From positions 221,001 to 285,000 of the forward strand of contig JAOPHQ010002282.1 of assembly GCA_030340625.1 (NCBI GenBank): a stretch of 64,000 bases of DNA, in the 5' to 3' direction. This document shows, piece by piece, positions 23,501 through 32,488 of the stretch; positions within the stretch are counted from its first letter, which is position 1; every line of letters begins with the position of its first letter. The notes under the pieces are model-generated. The model worked only from the letters and a program-made list of their open reading frames with translations. It was not told the DNA's origin and ran no database searches. A program made the position numbers and the translations under genes. This DNA comes from Merluccius polli (taxonomy: Eukaryota; Chordata; Actinopteri; Gadiformes; Merlucciidae).

Positions 23501-24820
23501 GGGGGTGCCGTAGCGGAACCGAGCTCCGGCGTCCGAGGAGACTGGGCGGAGCGCAAACAGTGCGACAGACAGTGTGTACTCCAGGACGTGACTTGTCCGG
23601 TTATCCAGTCAATCTGCGGATTGTGGATCTTGAGCCAGGGGTACCCTAGGACGACCGGTGAGAGAGGAGAAGAAATCACGAGAAGTGAAATGGACTCATG
23701 GTGATTCCCTGAAACAAGCAGGTTGACAGGAACGGTACAACGCTCCACCCGAGAGAATGACCTCCCGTCTAGTGCCTGGGTATCGATTGGGGAGTCCAGG
23801 GGAACGGTGTTGATCCCCAGCTTGTGAACCAAGTCCCAGTCGATAAAACTCCCATCTGCACCGGAGTCGAGGAGTATGGAAAGCGGGAAAGTCTGATCCT
23901 GCCACAAGAGGGTGGCACAAAGTAGAGGACGGGAAACTGAGGGATCCAGAGCGTGACTCGCCAGTATTACCCGGGTTACTGGAGAACCTGTCCCTCTTCC
24001 CGAGCGGGAGGGACATCCCGACAGGAAGTGACCCGTCTGACCACAATACAGACAGGCTCGGGAGAGGATCCGGCGTTCCCTCTCCTCGGGGGAGAGGTGC
24101 GTGCGTCCAATCTGCCTGGGACCGGCACCAGAAGGAGGTGTCAAAGAAGAGCGTAGATCCCTCTCCCTGCGGCGTTCGCGGAAGCGATTGTCCATCTGAA
24201 TAGCGAGAACGATCAGGTGCTCGAGATCCGAGGCCTCCTCCCGGGAGGTCAAAGCGTCCTTGATATCCCCATCCAGCGCGTTCAAGAAAACCCCCTGCAG
24301 AGCCTCCTCGTTCCAAGAGTCCGAAACTCGACTGCGAAGGAGGCGACGCTGTGGGAACCTTGATGGAGAAGTAGAAGGCGTTGAGATGCTTCTCTGCCCC
24401 GGACCGGGTGATCGAAGACCCTCCGCATCTCCTCCGTGAAAGCAGAATAATCAAAACAGGCTGCGGAACCGCGCTCCCAAACCGCCGTTGCCCAGGCGAG
24501 AGCCTCACCCCGCAACGTACCAATCAGGTAAGCGATCCGCGCCTTGTCAGTGGGGTAGGTCTGGGACTGTAGCTCGAACACCAAGGAGCACTGTAGTAGA
24601 AAAGATCGGCATAGTCCCAGGTCTCCCTCGTAGGGTTCGGGTCCTGGAATGAACGGCTCCCGGGGAAAGACCGAATGGCCTGGGGCTGACAGATAGACGG
24701 GAGGTAATAATAATAGATAACTCATGGAGGGAGGAAGTTATCACCTGCAGAGCCTGGTCGTGTTGAGCCTGTAAATAGGAGATCGCCTGGCGGGCCGTCT
24801 CTGTGTCAGCTGGGTCCATG
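20556..24820 (-). pseudogene. gag-pol of the gypsy element (broken)
   Basis: On the minus strand, Gag starts at 24820 and is frameshifted near 24600-24700 and again near 24280. The nucleocapsid has one zinc knuckle (C-L-Y-C-G-Q-T-G-H-F-L-S-G-C, about 24060-24020). The protease has LLDSGADGSF at about 23870. In reverse transcriptase the Tyr of the catalytic YxDD-type box is replaced by a stop (TAA, minus strand, 22918-22920) just before LDDILIFSKS. RNase H has EADASDTG. Integrase has an H-H-C-C region near 21850 and D-D-E residues in LDFVTGLP, SDRGPQF and NGQSERANQE. A frameshift near 21300 precedes a chromodomain (YLVDWEGYGPEERSWVP at about 20830). It cannot encode a working polyprotein. Confidence 0.88.
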
Positions 24821-24836
24821 TCTGGCCAGTTCGTAA

Positions 24837-25636
24837 TGTTAAGGAACAGGACGGGTGGACCCAAACGCTGAACACATAGAGGCGGAGACGGGATAAAAAG
24901 GCAATGGGATTTATTGCTCACAGAGGGAATAACCACAAGCCAGGCTAGGTAAGCAGTAGTCGGGCAAGCGAGGGTTCGGAAACAGGCGGGCAGTCGGACA
25001 GGCGATGAGTCGGCAACAGGCGGGTAGTCGGACAGGCGATGGGTCGGCAGCAGGCGGGTAGTCGGACAGGCGATGGGTCGGCAGCAGGTGGGTAGTCGGA
25101 CAGGCGATGAGTCGGCAACAGGCGGGTAGTCGGACAGGCGATGAGTCGGCAACAGGCGGGTAGTCGGACAGGCGATGTGTCGGCAGCAGGCGGGTAGTCG
25201 GACAGGCGATGGGTCGGCAATAGGCGGGTAGTCATGCAGGCAGGGTTCGGCAGCAGGATCCGGCAGCAGGCGGGTAGTCAGGCAGGCAGAGGTTCAGCAA
25301 CAAGCGGGTAGTCAGGCAGGCAGGGGTTCAGCAACAGGCGGGTAATCAGGCAGGCAGGGGTTCAGCAACAGGCGGGTAATCAGGCAGGCAGGGGTTCAGC
25401 AACAGGCGGGTAGTCAGGCAGGCAGGGTTCAGCAACAGGCGGGTAATCTGGATCACGGGTAACTGGTTGGAGAAACAAAGGCACAAACTGGCGCCAGCTG
25501 GCCGGAGATCCCCGGCTTAAATAGGGAAACGGTGATTATCAATTAGGAACAGGTGTGTTTGGGGAAATGAATGGTAGAGGCGACAAGCGTCCACTAGATG
25601 GAGGTGTTGGACCGTGTAGCAGGACGTGGTGTAACA
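24837..25636 (-). repeat. 5' LTR of the gypsy element
   Basis: 800 bp, sharing both ends and landmarks with 19635-20597 but with fewer copies of the roughly 33-bp unit (about 24990-25220). It also keeps an AAATAGG stretch after CCGGCTT (25513-25525) that the other LTR lacks, and ends GACGTGGTGTAACA rather than GACGTGTAACA. Confidence 0.9.
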
Positions 25637-26322
25637 CCTTGGTTCTTCTAAAATATTGACCAGAACATGAATTTAATGCTTCAATTCTCAAATATATATC
25701 CAATGACTAAATAAATAAATGATACATCAAAAAAGAAAAAAAATGTAATTTAAATTAAAAAAAATTGAGTTAAAAAATGAACATACCACAGTGTCAGCCC
25801 GATTGAATTGAGCTGTGCTCCTGGATGTGATCACAATTTCAGAATCTGAGGTATCAGAGTCTGGGGTATCATCCACTGTGGTAAAAACAAAAAAAATCAA
25901 CACATTATTAATATTATGTATGCTAGAGTAGAGTATGTAAATATGTACAAATATTGAATTATGAGACCCACGAACCTCCTTTAAAGTGTGTTTCTAGGCA
26001 AAGGTAAAAAGTGATCCTGGAATATGCCTTCCCAATTTCCTTTTTATATTCAGCCAATTTGAATGGCCTTTCTGTCCCAGGCACATGGACCACCTCAGAA
26101 CAGTCAGGATACAAAAGGACGTATGGTCCTTCATCCATGTCCTTATTAAATGTTGTCATTTTCTGCACAGCTTGTTTCAGAGTGCTGCTACTTCTGGGTC
26201 TGTAAATAATGGGAGTGTTTTCCCTCTTAAAGGTTTCAAATCAGTTCCGTGTGGCACCAAACATCCTATGTTTATCTAGTAAGACAACAGAAGGACATAA
26301 TTAATCACACACACACATACAG

Positions 26323-26354
<32 letters not shown>

Positions 26355-26737
26355 GCTTTGCAAAATTTTATAAAACAGCCAAGGCAACTTACCTGGACGT
26401 TTTTCTTTTCTTTTGGCCCACAGTTAAAAGACTGTCATTCTTTGGACTTGGCGCTTCTGTACTCCATGAAGTGTTTATATGATGGGCCTGGTTGTTCTGC
26501 TAGAGAGTTCAAGTATAAAGTTAGCAGCAGCTCAAACAGTCACCAATAACTAGGGGTGCATATTTACTAAACACGTTGGAATTCTATTATGTCTGGAATT
26601 AGTGGACTGTGTAGCGAAATAAGCTGAAACGGTAGCTGTATTCACTGCATGTCTGACAATGGCTTCAGATAGCTAGCGCTATGCTGCACTTACTTTGTTT
26701 AGCATTTTCCGGCTGCTTCGCTGTCCCCTGTGCGCTT

Positions 26738-27146
26738 GGTCCTTCCGTCTGATCCGTGTCCTTTAAAAACTCCAGAGACCGTCCACACGAAATGCAAAAC
26801 CGCGGTAACAGACTCAAATTGTTTCCACAAAATGGGCAAAACATCATTAACCTCCATACAAACCACACAACACTACTCGCTCCGTACAGTATTTTCAAAA
26901 CAAACCACTCACTCAATCACTTTTGGTACATTCCCTTTCTGTTAGGATTTTGTCTTTGTAAATTTGTTTCAGAGTTTGTAAAAGTGTTTCAGAGTTTGTA
27001 AATTTGTTTCAGAGTTTGTAAATTTGTTTCAGACTTTGTAAAAGTGTTTTGAATTTTGTAAATTTGTTTTCTAAAATCTAAATTTGTTTGAGTATTTGTA
27101 AAAGTGTTTCAGTTTTTGTAATTTTGTTTTGCACTTACCAGCCACC
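26738..27146. repeat. Right terminal inverted repeat of transposon A
   Basis: Complement of 3598-3967 with one or more extra copies of the roughly 20-bp subrepeat between about 26960 and 27040. It ends GGTGGCTGG reading inward from 27146, next to GTAC. It encodes the same zinc-ribbon exon on the minus strand. Differences from the left copy are few but include coding changes (Asn-Leu for His-Phe, Ser for Leu). Confidence 0.85.
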
Positions 27147-27220
27147 GTACTTCTGAGCCAGGACACAAGTGCCTACATCAGATGCAAGTATACACTTATG
27201 TCTTTAAAAAAAAATAAAAC

Positions 27221-27222
27221 TA

Positions 27223-27283
<61 letters not shown>

Positions 27284-27284
27284 C
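27221..27284. repeat. AT microsatellite
   Basis: A run of alternating A and T inside the degenerate Myb intron of Harbinger element 2. A shorter TA run lies at about 26331-26355, inside an intron of the HECT pseudogene. Confidence 0.95.
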
Positions 27285-27854
27285 CTACTTTTTAACAAAT
27301 ATATATCCACCCACCCAACAGTTGTGGATGGTGTCATCTGCCTGGTTCAGCCTCCGACTGAAACAATTGTAAACCCTGCAGCTGTAAGTATTCCATACTC
27401 AGATCTTGCCTCAGATGGTAGTTCAGAGTATTGACACAGTGAGATTTTCGGTCAATACCATGTTAAATCTGTATGTAGAACTGTAGGAATTAAATGTTGT
27501 CCATATGTTTCCCAGTTACCGGTAAAGGAGTTGTACAGAGTGCACCCCATGAAAACTATTTAAAAAAACAGAAAAATAAATGGTGTACCTGGATAGGCAG
27601 ATTAGAAAAACAGACCTGGAAATTCTATTACTGTAACGCCAGTTGAGGTGGGTGCATTGTCATGGTGAAACAGGTGAATATGTGAAATATGTTAATGGTT
27701 GGAACTATATTACAAATCCTGACTGTTGCTTTTGTACTTTTAGGGAATAAAGAAGAACCAAATGACATGTGAATTTGTCTTTTATTTTATTTTTAATTAA
27801 AAGTGATTTCGGGTGATTAGGTCCCTTACAGCCCTTCCATCCAAAAAACGTAGC

Positions 27855-28002
27855 GCTATGCATAAAGTTGGCTCTGATGTGAGTGCTCGTCCGCGGTGTG
27901 TGAGGTTGTGATATATGGCCGGGAGATTCTCTCGCGACGTAAAGCATTTCCAATCAATACGGCTTCAATGTCAATCGGATTGCAAATGAATGGGCAATCC
28001 AT
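27855..28002 (-). pseudogene. HARBI1-like N-terminal remnant of Harbinger element 2
   Basis: On the minus strand from the ATG at 28000-28002 the reading is MDCPFICNPIDIEAVLIGNA, then LRRERISRP. This parallels the M-x-C-P-F...P-V-D-x-x-A...R-R-E-R-x-x-R start of HARBI1-type nucleases and the copy in Harbinger element 1. It ends within about 50 codons. No helix-turn-helix or DDE region follows, so only the first exon end remains. Confidence 0.6.
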
Positions 28003-28224
28003 GTCTAACCGCTTCCTCATGTGGGAGGAGACAGGTAGAAACTCTGGGTTTCTTATAGTAAACCTGCCAGCGAGCAGGTTAGATTCACAGAGTAAGTTAC
28101 CACAGTAACAGACCCAGAGTTTAAGTTACCTCTCTTTCTGGAACGGATAACTCAGAGTTTCCCTCATCTCAGGGTTAACAAAATCAGAGTTTTCACATAA
28201 CCCACTTTCTGGAATACCCCCCTG

Positions 28225-28610
28225 AACAGTAGCTGTAGCTGCCAATGCATTTCTCCCATTCCCCTGTGTCCATCCCACTTCCAACTGGAGTGACTCACAA
28301 CATTACATTATGTTGCATACTTTTGCTTTGTCGTAAACAAGAATGTGCAGAATCGTTGCATTTTGTAGAATTGTAAGAGTGAAATAAACTCTTATTAATT
28401 AATCTATTTTGTCTCCTCACCTAATTTATTTAGTTGTGCCCCTATTTTTGTTAACTGTGCCCTAAAGTTTCAACTTAGAAGCATAGTGCTCACAGGGAAA
28501 CAAGTCAGCGTCAAGCCCTTCCTTAAACGCATTCCAAAAAAGTTAACTTAATGCAAGTTAAGAACTTGTGTGATAAGATTAGGCATTTAAAAATCTTTTG
28601 CAAGAGAGAC
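28225..28610. other. No recognisable feature
   Basis: AT-rich DNA between Harbinger element 2 and the next element. No coding similarity, tandem repeat or terminal repeat was seen. Confidence 0.5.
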
Positions 28611-28957
28611 CTGGGCCCCGTTTCCTGAAAGCATCGTTAGCCTAAGTGGTTTGTTAAGTTCATCGTACGACCATCTGACAGTTTTCACACCATTTCTCAA
28701 AAGCATCATTGCGTAACGACCGTCGTTAAGACGCTCGTAGCTAACGAGAGCTCCAGGGGTACTCGAAGCGTGCTACGAGCGTTGTTAACATTGCACAAAA
28801 CATCCAATACCACTGAATGTCCAGCTGGTGACTCCACTGAGGCTAAAGTTACGATAGGCTATATAGCTTAGTCTATGTTATACCATGGTCTGGGTGAATA
28901 CTCGATTCTGATTGGTTGGAGGGTGTAGGTTAAAAAGTGTTAATGTACACCTAGGAA

Positions 28958-29153
28958 AGACGTTGACGCTATGGCCACGTTGCATGGCAACGCCTGCATA
29001 CGGGAGATATTAAATAGTCCGCTCGACTTGTAAAAATAAAAAAACCCTCATGACGCTATGAAGACGTTATGGCCACGTTTCTTGGCAACACCTGCATACG
29101 GGAGATATTAAATAGTCCGCTCGACTTGTAAGAATAAAAAAACCCTCACGATT
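28958..29153. repeat. Tandem duplication of about 98 bp
   Basis: Two adjacent copies share CTGCATACGGGAGATATTAA and TAGTCCGCTCGACTTGTAA, offset by 98 bp, with small differences (GTTGCATGGCAACG versus GTTTCTTGGCAACA). Confidence 0.85.
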
Positions 29154-29173
29154 TTAACTCTAAAACACATTAA

Positions 29174-29730
29174 AGGGATAGTTCGGGTTTTAAGACACGA
29201 AGTTGTATGGGTTCCCTGTCAGCAACGTTGTGCATCAGCACTGACTTACCCCCCGACAGCGTCCTGAGAGGGGGGATCCAGCCGGTTTTTGATGCTGAAG
29301 AAAGTAGTCCGGCAAGTTGCTGGGGTCACGAAAGTAAAGTGTTTTTCTTCTCAAAACCATATGCGTTCAAAAGAGTGACATATTTGCACCACAAAAACGT
29401 TGTCCAGGAAAAATTAAAACCTCGTTATCACTTGGCACTATTTTTCTCGATTCCTACCACTGCGCGCTACTGACAGCTGAAGGCTGCGCAGGCGTTTCAC
29501 TGTCTTTCGCGTGCTGGAAAGTTAAGGAACACAGACACACGGTCTGTGTGTGTGGCCGACATGGCTGCTCTTTCGTGACCCCAGCAACTTGCCGGACTAC
29601 TTTCTTCAGCATCAAAAACCGGCTGGATCCCCCCTCTCAGGACGCTGTCGGGGGGTAAGTCAGTGCTGATGCACAACGTTGCTGACAGGGAACCCATACA
29701 ACTTCGTGTCTTAAAACCCGAACTATCCCT
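29174..29730. mobile_element. piggyBac-like MITE with long TIRs
   Basis: TTAA occurs at 29170-29173 and 29731-29734. The inverted repeats begin AGGGATAGTTCGGGTTTTAA and extend about 160 bp as a perfect or near-perfect match (29174-about 29335 and about 29570-29730). TTAA targets are the hallmark of piggyBac. The central 230 bp is unique and non-coding. The same TIR produces an apparent MGSLSATLCISTDLPPDSVL peptide on both strands, which is not a gene. Confidence 0.8.
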
Positions 29731-30584
29731 TTAAAGTATTATTAATTGATTAAGTATTTCTTTCTTTCGTAAGTGACCATGGTATAAGCGGGATAATGCC
29801 CTTCGAGGTGTCCATTAACAGAAATAAATGGACTTTGCGGAAGCAACCGTCCTCCGCGTCGTCCATTAATTTCTGTTAATGGACACCTCGTTGGGTATTA
29901 TCCCTTACTTAACCTACACCCTCCAGTCAATCAGAATCGAGTATTCACCCAGACCATGGTATAATATGTATTTCAGCATCGTGTCAGTGGACACGATTGA
30001 TCGTTAGATCTGTGCACGCACATTCATGTTAAGAGGAGTTTTGGGAAATGCACGGAAAAAAATAACGATCGTTCGAAAGATGATTCGTAAGAAGGATCGT
30101 ACGAGCGTGGATCCATCGTTATCGGGAATCTGGGCCCTGGCCAAGACAACAGCATAACAATTTCAAACACAATTACAACATATAAGTGTAACCTATGAGT
30201 ATATTCTTACATTACACCACACCTACCCTGCTTAGCTGTTCATGTGTCTCACAGTACGCTACCCCTCCCCACGCTGCCCCACCCCTCCCCATCCTTCCCC
30301 ACGCTGCCCCACACCTCCCCTTCCCACACCACCCCCCATATGAATTAACAATATTTACACATTAATTTATTAAGAACTGTAAAATGATGTAGGCTGTGAA
30401 AGGCTAAGAGACAATGAGGCAATGAGAGGGCTAGAGGCTATGAAATGAGTATATGAGCATACATGTACACTATAGAAAAAATATAAATAAATATAGATTT
30501 TGCGTGTGTGTATGTATATACTGTACATTTGTATTGCACAAGTTTATTTTACACAGGATGTAAGAGTTGGTGGTGGTACATGAA

Positions 30585-30589
<5 letters not shown>

Positions 30590-30655
<66 letters not shown>
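30590..30655. repeat. GT microsatellite
   Basis: An almost pure TG run of about 66 bp. A C-rich CCCCACGCTGCCCC low-complexity stretch precedes it at 30250-30335. Confidence 0.95.
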
Positions 30656-30657
<2 letters not shown>

Positions 30658-30679
30658 CAGGGTGGGGCGGAGTGTAGGT

Positions 30680-31760
30680 CCCAGAGTCAGTAAGGGGCAG
30701 GGTTCTTGTTTGTGATCCCCACTGCCATGGGGAAGAAACTATTCAGGTGGCGCAAGGTTAGACCGGAACCTTTTGCCAGATTGAAGTCTTTGGAAGAGGT
30801 GGTGATTGTGGAAAGGATCAGCAATGATCTTTCCTGCTCTCTTCCTGGTCCTGAAGTGGCACAGTCTTCCTGGTCCTGGAGTGATACAGGACCAGGACAG
30901 ACAGCAGGTTCCTGCCGATGATCTTCTTGGCTGACAGAATGATCTGCTGCAGTCTGCCTTCGTCCTGGCAGTGTAGGCAGCGAACGATAGCTGTGTAGAA
31001 CTGGACCATCATTTTCTGCAGCAGGTTGAATTTCTTCAGCTGCTGCAGGAAGAACATCCTCTGCTGGGCCTTCTTGATGGTGGAGGTGATGTTCCCCACC
31101 CACCTGAGGTCTTGTGAGATTATTGTCCCCAGGAATCTGAATGACTCCACAGTATTAACTGGGGAGTCACACATGATGAGGGGGGCAGTTGGTGCTGGGC
31201 TCCTCCTGAAGTTTGCTACCATCTCTACAGTTTTCAGAGCATTCAGCTCCAAGTTGTTTTGGCTGCACCAGGAAGCCAGGTGGTCAACTTTCATCCTGTA
31301 GGGGGACTTATCCCCATTGGAGATTAATCCAATGGGGAGATTAATCCAACAGAGTTTAACAGAAGGCTAGAGGTGCAGCTGTTGGTGTAGAGGGAGAAGA
31401 GTAGAGGGGAGACGGGACGCACTAGCAATGGGGAGATTCAGGAAGATTCATGGACAGCCGCTCCCTTCCAGGTCGAACCGGCCGGTGGACAATATTATAT
31501 GTTTTTTATTGTAAATAATTTAACCTTGTATATAAGGTTAAAAGGAGGGGGGGCAGCCGGGGAGAGAGCACATAGCCTTGTGGGGCTGATGGTCCACGGC
31601 TCCTAGACAAGCTTGCCCCGTCGCACATGCTGCTTCCTGTCTGCCAGGAAGTCAGTGATCCTGCAGGTGGGCTCAGGCACGCTCAGCTGGGATAGATTGT
31701 CCTGGAGAAGAGCTGGGGCGATAGTGTTGAATGCGGAGCTGCTGATACGTGCTGCTCAGC
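30680..31760 (-). pseudogene. LINE reverse-transcriptase fragment (L2/CR1-like)
   Basis: Minus strand, in order: SSAFNTIAPALLQDNLSQLS, ITDFLADRKQHVRRGK, LYTNSCTSS, then DHLASWCSQNNLELNALKTV and SFRFLGTIISQDLRW, KKAQQRMFFLQQLKKFNLLQ. These are successive motifs of the C-terminal half of reverse transcriptases common in fish non-LTR elements. The catalytic FADD region is lost in a degenerate, partly deleted stretch near 31320-31560. Frameshifts and deletions are frequent. It is a 5'-truncated dead copy. Confidence 0.75.
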
Positions 31761-31967
31761 TTCCATGTTACGGAACCGTGCTCCTGGTTGTTAATAGCTG
31801 GTGTGAACGAATCCCATTTTCTTGGCGACATCTGCTGGACACATACTGTAAATGCCAACAATGAATCCTGGGAAACTCAAACATGCAGTGTGTAGAATTT
31901 TGTGTTTTGCATCTAGCGAAATGGACTTGGCAGAAATGGAATATGATATTCATAAGTATGTCAACAC

Positions 31968-32488
31968 CATGGCTACCTGCCTTGCACTGCTGGTTTCTCT
32001 GGAAGCTAAGCAGGGCTGGTCTGGTCCATCCTTGGATGGGAGACCAAATGGTGCTGGTAGAGGTGTTGGACGGTCTGTAGGGGGTGCTCATCCCTCTGGG
32101 GTATGTAATATCCCCAATGCCCCAGGACAGAGATGGGGACCCTGTCCAAGAGCACTGTCGGAGCACTATTGGATGAGACGTTACACTGAGGTCCTGTCTC
32201 CCTATGTCACTACCATGGCACTCATCGTAAGAATAGTGGTGCAAATTCCCAACCTGTCTCTTGTACCAACATGGCCACCTAATCATCCCCTGGTCCTTAA
32301 TTGGATTGCATCTAACCTCTCCAGTGTGTGGTGAGCGTTTTGCTGAATACTGGCTGCCGTGCAACTCCCAGGTGGGTGCTATACACTGGTAGTGGATGAG
32401 GTGTCATATTCCCCCCTCCACACACATACACACACTCACTTTGTAAAGCATTTTGGGTGTCTTGAAAAGTGATATATAAATGCAATGA
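31968..32488 (+). repeat. 5S rRNA-derived SINE
   Basis: The head has the 5S rRNA internal promoter words GGAAGCTAAGCAGGGCTGG and CTTGGATGGGAGACCAAA at about 32000-32047. It continues with a body of about 400 bp (GGGGGTGCTCATCCCTCTGG, GTGTGTGGTGAGCG, AAGCATTTTGGGTGTCTTGA) and a tail TATATAAATGCAA. This body plan belongs to a widespread fish SINE with a 5S-like RNA polymerase III promoter. It is not a functional 5S gene because only part of the 5S sequence is kept. Confidence 0.7.

Larger units (their letters stand above)
19635..25636 (-). mobile_element. Ty3/gypsy chromovirus-type LTR retrotransposon (minus strand, decayed)
   Basis: Two LTRs, each TGTTAAGG...TGTAACA in window orientation, flank about 4.2 kb of internal DNA, with a 5-bp duplication CCTTG at 19630-19634 and 25637-25641. 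A purine tract (complement of 20598-20610) sits next to the 3' LTR, so the element reads right to left. Internal coding has zinc-knuckle Gag, protease, reverse transcriptase, RNase H, integrase and a chromodomain, the order of the fish V-clade chromoviruses. Stops and frameshifts show it is inactive. It inserted into an intron of the HECT gene of transposon A. Confidence 0.92.
9930..26916 (-). pseudogene. G2E3-like HECT E3 ubiquitin ligase of transposon A (interrupted pseudogene)
   Basis: Read right to left: exon with the TIR-encoded zinc ribbon (26916-26694); 26499-26393; 26275-about 25978 (VLLYPDCSEVVHVPGTERPF, then KKEIGKAYSRITFYLC); 25874-25787 (acidic, DSDTSDSEIVITS); small acidic exons near 19490, 19262, 19136 and 18985; then the HECT domain in exons 18777-about 18470 (ERIDTGGPRREFLTLLMKHL), about 18345-18160, about 17850-17675, about 17302-17078 and a last exon about 10180-9930. 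The last exon holds the HECT catalytic-cysteine motif PTANTCSNTLKLP (Cys codon 10038-10040). An in-frame TGA (exon 2), a frameshift (exon 3) and a TAA in the last exon kill this copy. A gypsy element sits in one intron and the noncoding segment with transposon B in the last one. HECT ligases pass ubiquitin from the catalytic Cys to target lysines. Exon edges are approximate. Confidence 0.8.
3598..27146. mobile_element. Long-TIR transposon A: integrase + HECT E3 ligase (decayed, multiply interrupted)
   Basis: Both ends start GGTGGCTGGTAAGTGCAAAA and extend inward as inverted repeats of about 370 bp (left) and 409 bp (right). The palindromic tetranucleotide GTAC flanks the element at 3594-3597 and 27147-27150 as a probable 4-bp target duplication. 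One gene enters from each TIR: a retroviral-integrase-fold protein on + (3788-9562) and a HECT ubiquitin ligase on - (26916-9930). Their 3' ends meet near 9.6-9.9 kb. Subtracting the Harbinger, the gypsy element and transposon B leaves about 7.8 kb, or about 6.4 kb if the unassigned noncoding host segment of transposon B is also removed. Both genes carry frameshifts and stops, so this copy is dead. A 4-bp duplication is what Ginger-type integrase transposons make, but I could not assign a named superfamily. Confidence 0.85.
2928..27700 (+). pseudogene. Harbinger element 2 Myb/SANT protein (interrupted pseudogene)
   Basis: Exon 1 (2928-3055) starts MELEVLMLAYSE, reaches an in-frame TAG, then continues DHIFRHKSNTAAAAKERETA to a GTAAG donor. 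Exon 2 (3444-3597) carries the A-N-R-K-K-A-E-A-Q-K-T-G-G-G-P region and, after a frameshift, RGRPVAEGIPGGSSSEPVSS. It is cut at 3597 by the long-TIR transposon and resumes at 27151 with LLSQDTSAYIRCK. Removing the transposon and one GTAC copy keeps the reading frame across the junction. Later pieces are 27322-27383 (VVDGVICLVQPP) and about 27516-27700 (LPVKELYRVHPMKT, then stops). It is non-functional because of the stop, the frameshift and the insertion. Confidence 0.7.
2682..28220. mobile_element. Decayed PIF/Harbinger element 2, split by nested insertions
   Basis: The termini GGGGTATTCCAGAAAG (2682-2697) and CTTTCTGGAATACCCC (28205-28220) form inverted repeats, with CCTG on both sides (2678-2681 and 28221-28224). 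The outer 0.9 kb on the left and 1.07 kb on the right carry the accessory Myb/SANT gene and the N-terminus of a HARBI1-like nuclease, both degenerate. The 23.5 kb between them is the long-TIR integrase/HECT transposon and its own passengers. Without that insertion the element is about 2 kb and non-autonomous. The ends resemble those of Harbinger element 1 but are not the same. Confidence 0.75.
28879..29962. mobile_element. MITE with long perfect TIRs, nested
   Basis: Left ACCATGGTCTGGGTGAATAC (from about 28882) is matched by its exact complement ending about 29961, and the match continues through CTCGATTCTGATTG. The flanks TTAT/ATAA are themselves palindromic, so the exact end and the target duplication (TA or longer) cannot be fixed. 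Inside are a tandem duplication (28958-29153), a piggyBac-like MITE (29174-29730) and a hairpin with arms CGAGGTGTCCATTAACAGAA at about 29796 and the complement at about 29870-29891. Confidence 0.6.
28614..30136. mobile_element. Harbinger-like MITE with nested elements
   Basis: The left end GGCCCCGTTTCC and the complement of the right end GGCCCAGATTCC form short inverted repeats, and CTG flanks both sides (28611-28613, 30137-30139). The outer parts repeat CGTTA/CGTACGA words in opposite orientation (ATCGTTAGCC left, GATCGTACGAGCG right). This terminus type is frequent in fish non-autonomous Harbinger families. No protein is encoded. Two further elements are nested inside. Confidence 0.65.

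Noticed and set aside
29207..29697. Two copies of the same 60-90 residue peptide in opposite orientation
   Set aside because: Both come from the inverted repeats of the piggyBac-like MITE, which is noncoding.
31990..32060. 5S rRNA gene
   Set aside because: Only the internal promoter half of 5S is recognisable and it runs straight into a SINE body and tail.
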